Part shown: in pieces, positions 60,805 to 64,000 of the stretch
Position numbering within the stretch: position 1 is the first letter of the stretch
Layout: each line of letters starts with the position of its first letter
Origin: Gillisella vitis
GTDB taxonomy: Bacteria > Pseudomonadota > Alphaproteobacteria > Rhizobiales > Rhizobiaceae
Assembly (NCBI GenBank): GCA_009744235.1
Contig: WPHV01000015.1
Location: 1-64,000 of the forward strand
DNA: 64,000 nt
Direction of reading: 5' to 3'
Position numbers and translations under genes: made by a program
The notes under the pieces: generated by a model
What the model saw: only the letters and a program-made list of their open reading frames with translations
The model's database searches: none
What the model was told of the DNA's origin: nothing

Positions 60805-62986
60805 GATCTTTTCCCGTCGTCAGGTGGCGGTTCTGCTGGTTCCAAAGGTGGCGGTAGTCGCCGGAGCGGCGCAGCAGGTCGTGGTGGGTGCCGCTGTCCT
60901 TCAGCTGGCCGCGATCCAGAACCAGGATCTGGTCGCAATCGACAAGCGAGGACAGGCGGTGCGAAATCATCAGCACAGTGCGGCCTTCGGCAATGCGCTT
61001 CAGGTTGCGCAGAATGATCGCTTCGCTTTCCGGATCGAGCGCGCTGGTGGCCTCGTCAAAAATCAGGATCGGCGGGTTGACGATCAACGCCCGGGCAATT
61101 GCCAGCCGCTGCTTCTGCCCGCCGGAGAGATTGCTGGCATGTTCTTCCAGCATCGTGTCATAGCCGCGCGGCAGACGTTCGATGAATTCATCGGCACCGG
61201 CCAGCTGCGCCGCCTCGATCATTTCCTCAGGCGAGGCATCCGGCTTGGCGATCAGGATATTGTCGCGGATCGTGCCACGAAACAGGAAGCTTTCCTGAAG
61301 CACGACGCCGACATTGGTGCGCAGGTGATAGAGATCGACTTCCTTCAACTCGACGCCATCGAGACGGATCAGCCCGGAATAGCTCTGATGCAGGCCCTGC
61401 AACAGCCGCGTCACTGTGGTCTTGCCCGAGCCGCTACGGCCCATCAGCCCGACGATATTGCCCGGTTTGACGTGAAAATTGATGGCGTTGAGCGCCGGCA
61501 ACGAGGTGCCCGCATAGGCAAAGCGCACATCCTCGAAGCTGATCCGGCCGGAAAATTCCGGGCGCACCCCGTGTTCACGGCGCGGTTCGGGTTCGGCATT
61601 GATGACGGAGGCGACCTGGCGCAGCGCACCGCGGGCCTCTTCCATCTGCTGCATCATGCCGGCCATCTGCACCAGCGGCTGGGTGGCGCGCATGGCAATC
61701 ATGGTAAAGGCCACCAGCGTGCCGGTCATGACCGTATGCTCGTTGACGATGACGAGATAAGCACCGATCAACAGCGAACCGGCGTAGATCAACTTTTCCA
61801 AAGGGGCCAGCAAGGTTTGCGGCTGGTTGGCCAGAAACAGCAGGTTGGTCTGGTTATTGACCGCTTCGGCGACCCTCTGGTCCCATTCGCGCCGCTTGCG
61901 GCCTTCGAGCGCCAGCGATTTCACAGTGCGGATGCCGTTGATCATCTCGATCAGCATGGCGGTGCGGCGGTGTTCGCTGCCCATCACCTGCGCATAGGCG
62001 CGGCGGATCGGCTTCATATAGATAAACAGTATCAGGCTCATCACTGCGCCGAGGCCCAGAACCCAGAAGGTCAGACCAGGGCTGAGCAGGAACATGACAG
62101 GAATGAGCACGAATAGCGACAGCATGTCCAATACCGAACCGAACAATTGGCCGGTGACGAAAGCCCTCAACCGACGGGCTTCTCCCAGCCGATGGACGAT
62201 GCCGCCGGTGGCATTCTGCTCGAAGAATTCAATCGGCAGGCGCGACAGCCGATCAAAGATCATCAGGTTCAGCCGCACATCGATTTTGGCGGTGACGATG
62301 GCGGTGACAGTGCGGCGCATATAGCCGAGCAGCATATCGAACAGCAGCACGACCAGAATGGCGGCGGCCATCAGCGTCAGTGTCGACAAGCGGTGATGCA
62401 CCATGACCTTGTCGATCACCACCATGTAGAACAGCGAGGGCACCAGCGCCAGAACGCCAAGCGAAATGGCCGAAATGAACACGTCGCGCACCATGCGGCG
62501 GTCCTGCATCACCTGGGCCAGCAGCCAGTGAAAGCCAAACTCCTCGCGCGCACTTGCCTCGGAAATTTCCCGCTTCATCAGCAGGACGTGGCCGCTCCAG
62601 TTTTCCGACAGCCGCAATTCGTCGACCACAAACCGGGTGGCTTTCGAATCGGCAGGATCGCGAAACACCATGCGCGGCGTCTGCGGATCATCGACGAATT
62701 TTTCAAAGACAAGAAGCGATCCGTCATTGAGCTGAATGACGGCGGCGACAGCGCCTTCCATCTGGCTCAAAAGCTTCCAGTTCATGCGGATCGGCTTGGC
62801 CTTTACCCCATGATCGCGGATGATTTCGGCCAGTTGCGGCAGCGAAAAGCATTCCTCATCACCGTAATCGCGGCATAATTGCTCGACCGAGAGGGATAAG
62901 CCCAATTTTTGCGTGGCAAGAGCCAATGCAGCAAGAGCGGATCTGGCCTGCCCCTCATCCGCCAGATCTCTGTCTTCAGCATTCAT
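60776..62986 (-). CDS. Type I secretion ABC transporter with C39-like domain
   Basis: The 736-residue exporter has a peptidase C39-like domain (residues 1-140) that lacks the catalytic Cys at its N-terminal helix (SALAALALATQKLGLSLSVE), so it should bind rather than cleave substrate. Six membrane helices follow, then an ATPase with Walker A GRSGSGKTTVTRLL, signature LSGGQKQRLAIARAL, Walker B ILIFDEATSALD and the switch His in MISHRLSS. HlyB-type exporters with degenerate C39 domains export RTX proteins or adhesins. The ATG at 62986 with GAGG seven bases upstream is chosen over the GTG two codons earlier. No substrate gene is seen in the window. Confidence 0.92.
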   Translation of the reverse strand: MNAEDRDLADEGQARSALAALALATQKLGLSLSVEQLCRDYGDEECFSLPQLAEIIRDHGVKAKPIRMNWKLLSQMEGAVAAVIQLNDGSLLVFEKFVDDPQTPRMVFRDPADSKATRFVVDELRLSENWSGHVLLMKREISEASAREEFGFHWLLAQVMQDRRMVRDVFISAISLGVLALVPSLFYMVVIDKVMVHHRLSTLTLMAAAILVVLLFDMLLGYMRRTVTAIVTAKIDVRLNLMIFDRLSRLPIEFFEQNATGGIVHRLGEARRLRAFVTGQLFGSVLDMLSLFVLIPVMFLLSPGLTFWVLGLGAVMSLILFIYMKPIRRAYAQVMGSEHRRTAMLIEMINGIRTVKSLALEGRKRREWDQRVAEAVNNQTNLLFLANQPQTLLAPLEKLIYAGSLLIGAYLVIVNEHTVMTGTLVAFTMIAMRATQPLVQMAGMMQQMEEARGALRQVASVINAEPEPRREHGVRPEFSGRISFEDVRFAYAGTSLPALNAINFHVKPGNIVGLMGRSGSGKTTVTRLLQGLHQSYSGLIRLDGVELKEVDLYHLRTNVGVVLQESFLFRGTIRDNILIAKPDASPEEMIEAAQLAGADEFIERLPRGYDTMLEEHASNLSGGQKQRLAIARALIVNPPILIFDEATSALDPESEAIILRNLKRIAEGRTVLMISHRLSSLVDCDQILVLDRGQLKDSGTHHDLLRRSGDYRHLWNQQNRHLTTGKDHDENLDAVA

Positions 62987-63265
62987 CGACACACCTCATC
63001 ATCCATCGCCGAAAGCACACATGGCGAGTTTTTCGTGAGGATCCGCCCTGCCCCACAAGCCGGGAACGGACCCATTCAACCCGACCGTAGAAGCCGAAGC
63101 TTTCGCCATGCTGGATTTTCGTGAATTCGTGTCGCAAACAGAAACAGTTCCCTTACCGTCGTTGATAACGCGACCCACACCGTTCCAGCGGCTTAAAAAG
63201 CAGGTTAAGCTTTTGCAACCGGGGCGAATCGCCCTGAAAACCACCAGGCTTGGAGATTTGCTGCC

Positions 63266-64000
63266 GTGACCCAGACGCCCAGACGGCCCGTGATCATCCA
63301 TTGGGGCATATCCAGCTTTTTCGGCTGGGGCATTTATGGCCTTAACCTGGCGCTCAACTGGTCCAACGATCCGGTTCTGGAGCCGGTGACCTCCTTTCCG
63401 CTGCAATCCGACCAGATCGTCGTCGATCCGTTGCGCCAACGCGCACTTGGCGGGTTTTTCCGGGCCAGCGCTGACCTTTCAACCCGCATCGCCGCCCAAA
63501 GCGAAAAGTCCCTGACGGTCAATACTCCGCTTCTCGCCGGACTCGGCAATGATTTCACCATGTCGCCCGGCCCCAAAGGCGTGGCGCTTTCCGGCAGTCC
63601 GACGCTGGGCGTGGTGTTCTTCGAACTACCGCAACTGTCGGAGGCCACGAAAGCCAGAGCAAAAGCATTGCCGCTGGTGATTGCCGGATCGAACTGGAAC
63701 GAAGAGATCATGCGCGCCCATGGCCTCACCAATGTCACCACCGTCATCCAGGGCATCGACCAGACGCTGTTTCACCCCGGCCCGCGCCAAGGCGTTCTGG
63801 CCGACCGTTTCCTGGTGTTTTCAGGCGGCAAGCTGGAATTGCGCAAGGGGCAGGATCTGGTCGTTGCCGCGTTTGCCCGGTTTGCCAAACGCCATCCCGA
63901 AGCCCTGCTGGTTTCCGCCTGGCATAGTCCCTGGCCGCAATTTGCCCTGACGCTTAACCGGTCCGGCAAAGCTACCGCCATCACCACCAATGACAAGGGC
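63266..64000 (+). CDS. Glycosyltransferase, N-terminal 245 residues (cut by window end)
   Basis: The frame is open from the GTG at 63266 to the last base. The visible part begins with an acceptor-domain stretch (VIIHWGISSFFGWGIYGLNL) and reaches the linker and donor domain FLVFSGGKLELRKGQDLVVA, the pattern of GT4-type glycosyltransferases, with SAWHSPWPQ after it. The donor-binding Glu motif lies beyond the edge. It is divergent from the type I secretion operon with about 280 bases between the starts. Synthesis of a surface polysaccharide or glycosylation of the exported protein are both possible. GGAG lies ten bases before the GTG. Confidence 0.8.
   Translation, partial: MTQTPRRPVIIHWGISSFFGWGIYGLNLALNWSNDPVLEPVTSFPLQSDQIVVDPLRQRALGGFFRASADLSTRIAAQSEKSLTVNTPLLAGLGNDFTMSPGPKGVALSGSPTLGVVFFELPQLSEATKARAKALPLVIAGSNWNEEIMRAHGLTNVTTVIQGIDQTLFHPGPRQGVLADRFLVFSGGKLELRKGQDLVVAAFARFAKRHPEALLVSAWHSPWPQFALTLNRSGKATAITTNDKG

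Overview
The window reads as a chromosomal segment of an alphaproteobacterium of the Rhizobiaceae (Agrobacterium/Allorhizobium/Rhizobium group). I infer this from the GC-rich codon use, the long leader upstream of a type III-fold ornithine decarboxylase in the position of the alphaproteobacterial speF element, the DUF1007-NicO and CobW-WD40 pairs, and the palindromic intergenic repeats. I see no rRNA, tRNA, CRISPR array, phage or complete insertion sequence. Almost all of it is ordinary metabolic and housekeeping content, with a few accessory spots.

Region 1-9.5 kb: a structured RNA-like leader before a small membrane protein, a BrnT-type toxin with a helix-turn-helix antitoxin, a TakP-like TRAP binding protein without its permease, a PuuD-type amidase, a LacI regulator with a 2-hydroxyacid dehydrogenase, a MarR regulator divergent from a creatininase-family amidohydrolase, and a CobW metallochaperone followed by a WD40 protein. 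Region 9.5-19.3 kb: a chemotaxis receptor, an OmpW porin, a secreted AcpA-like phosphoesterase paired with a di-haem peroxidase, a GNAT enzyme, ornithine decarboxylase with its leader, and a LysR regulator. Region 19.5-30.5 kb: DUF1007 with a NicO-type nickel/cobalt exporter, GNAT, a DUF533/TerB-like protein bracketed by 120-bp direct repeats, KDPG aldolase, CYTH and CHAD proteins, a WYL regulator with a VOC protein, tRNA hydroxylase TrhO, an EAL protein and a GH1 beta-glucosidase.

Region 31-37.3 kb (minus strand) is a pentose/polyol locus in the order LacI regulator, xylB, xylA, sugar-phosphate isomerase/epimerase-like protein, Gfo/Idh/MocA dehydrogenase. It has a LacI-type palindrome in front and a hairpin after xylA. 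Region 37.5-41.3 kb is an EmrAB-type efflux pair with a divergent TetR gene and a palindromic operator between them. Region 41.3-50 kb holds TerC, an EI24/CysZ-like protein, endonuclease III, a DUF2244 protein, an Ada-like methyltransferase, an unrecognised 548-residue three-part protein (the best candidate for something undescribed), a SorC regulator, transaldolase and a secreted SH3 protein. Region 50-56 kb holds an EamA transporter, a low-complexity membrane protein, and lysyl- and glutamyl-tRNA synthetases. Region 56-64 kb holds an SLC13 permease with RCK_C domains and a type I secretion operon (ABC exporter with a C39-like domain, HlyD adaptor, Sel1-repeat protein) divergent from a glycosyltransferase cut by the window edge.

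Beyond genes, the window carries three kinds of interspersed repeat. One is a MITE-like element with ACAGTCT ends (two inverted copies, one carrying a nested palindrome). The second is the nested palindrome's own family, also present alone nearby. The third is a 120-bp two-hairpin element in two direct copies around the DUF533 gene. All family assignments come from reading translated sequence; no database search was possible.
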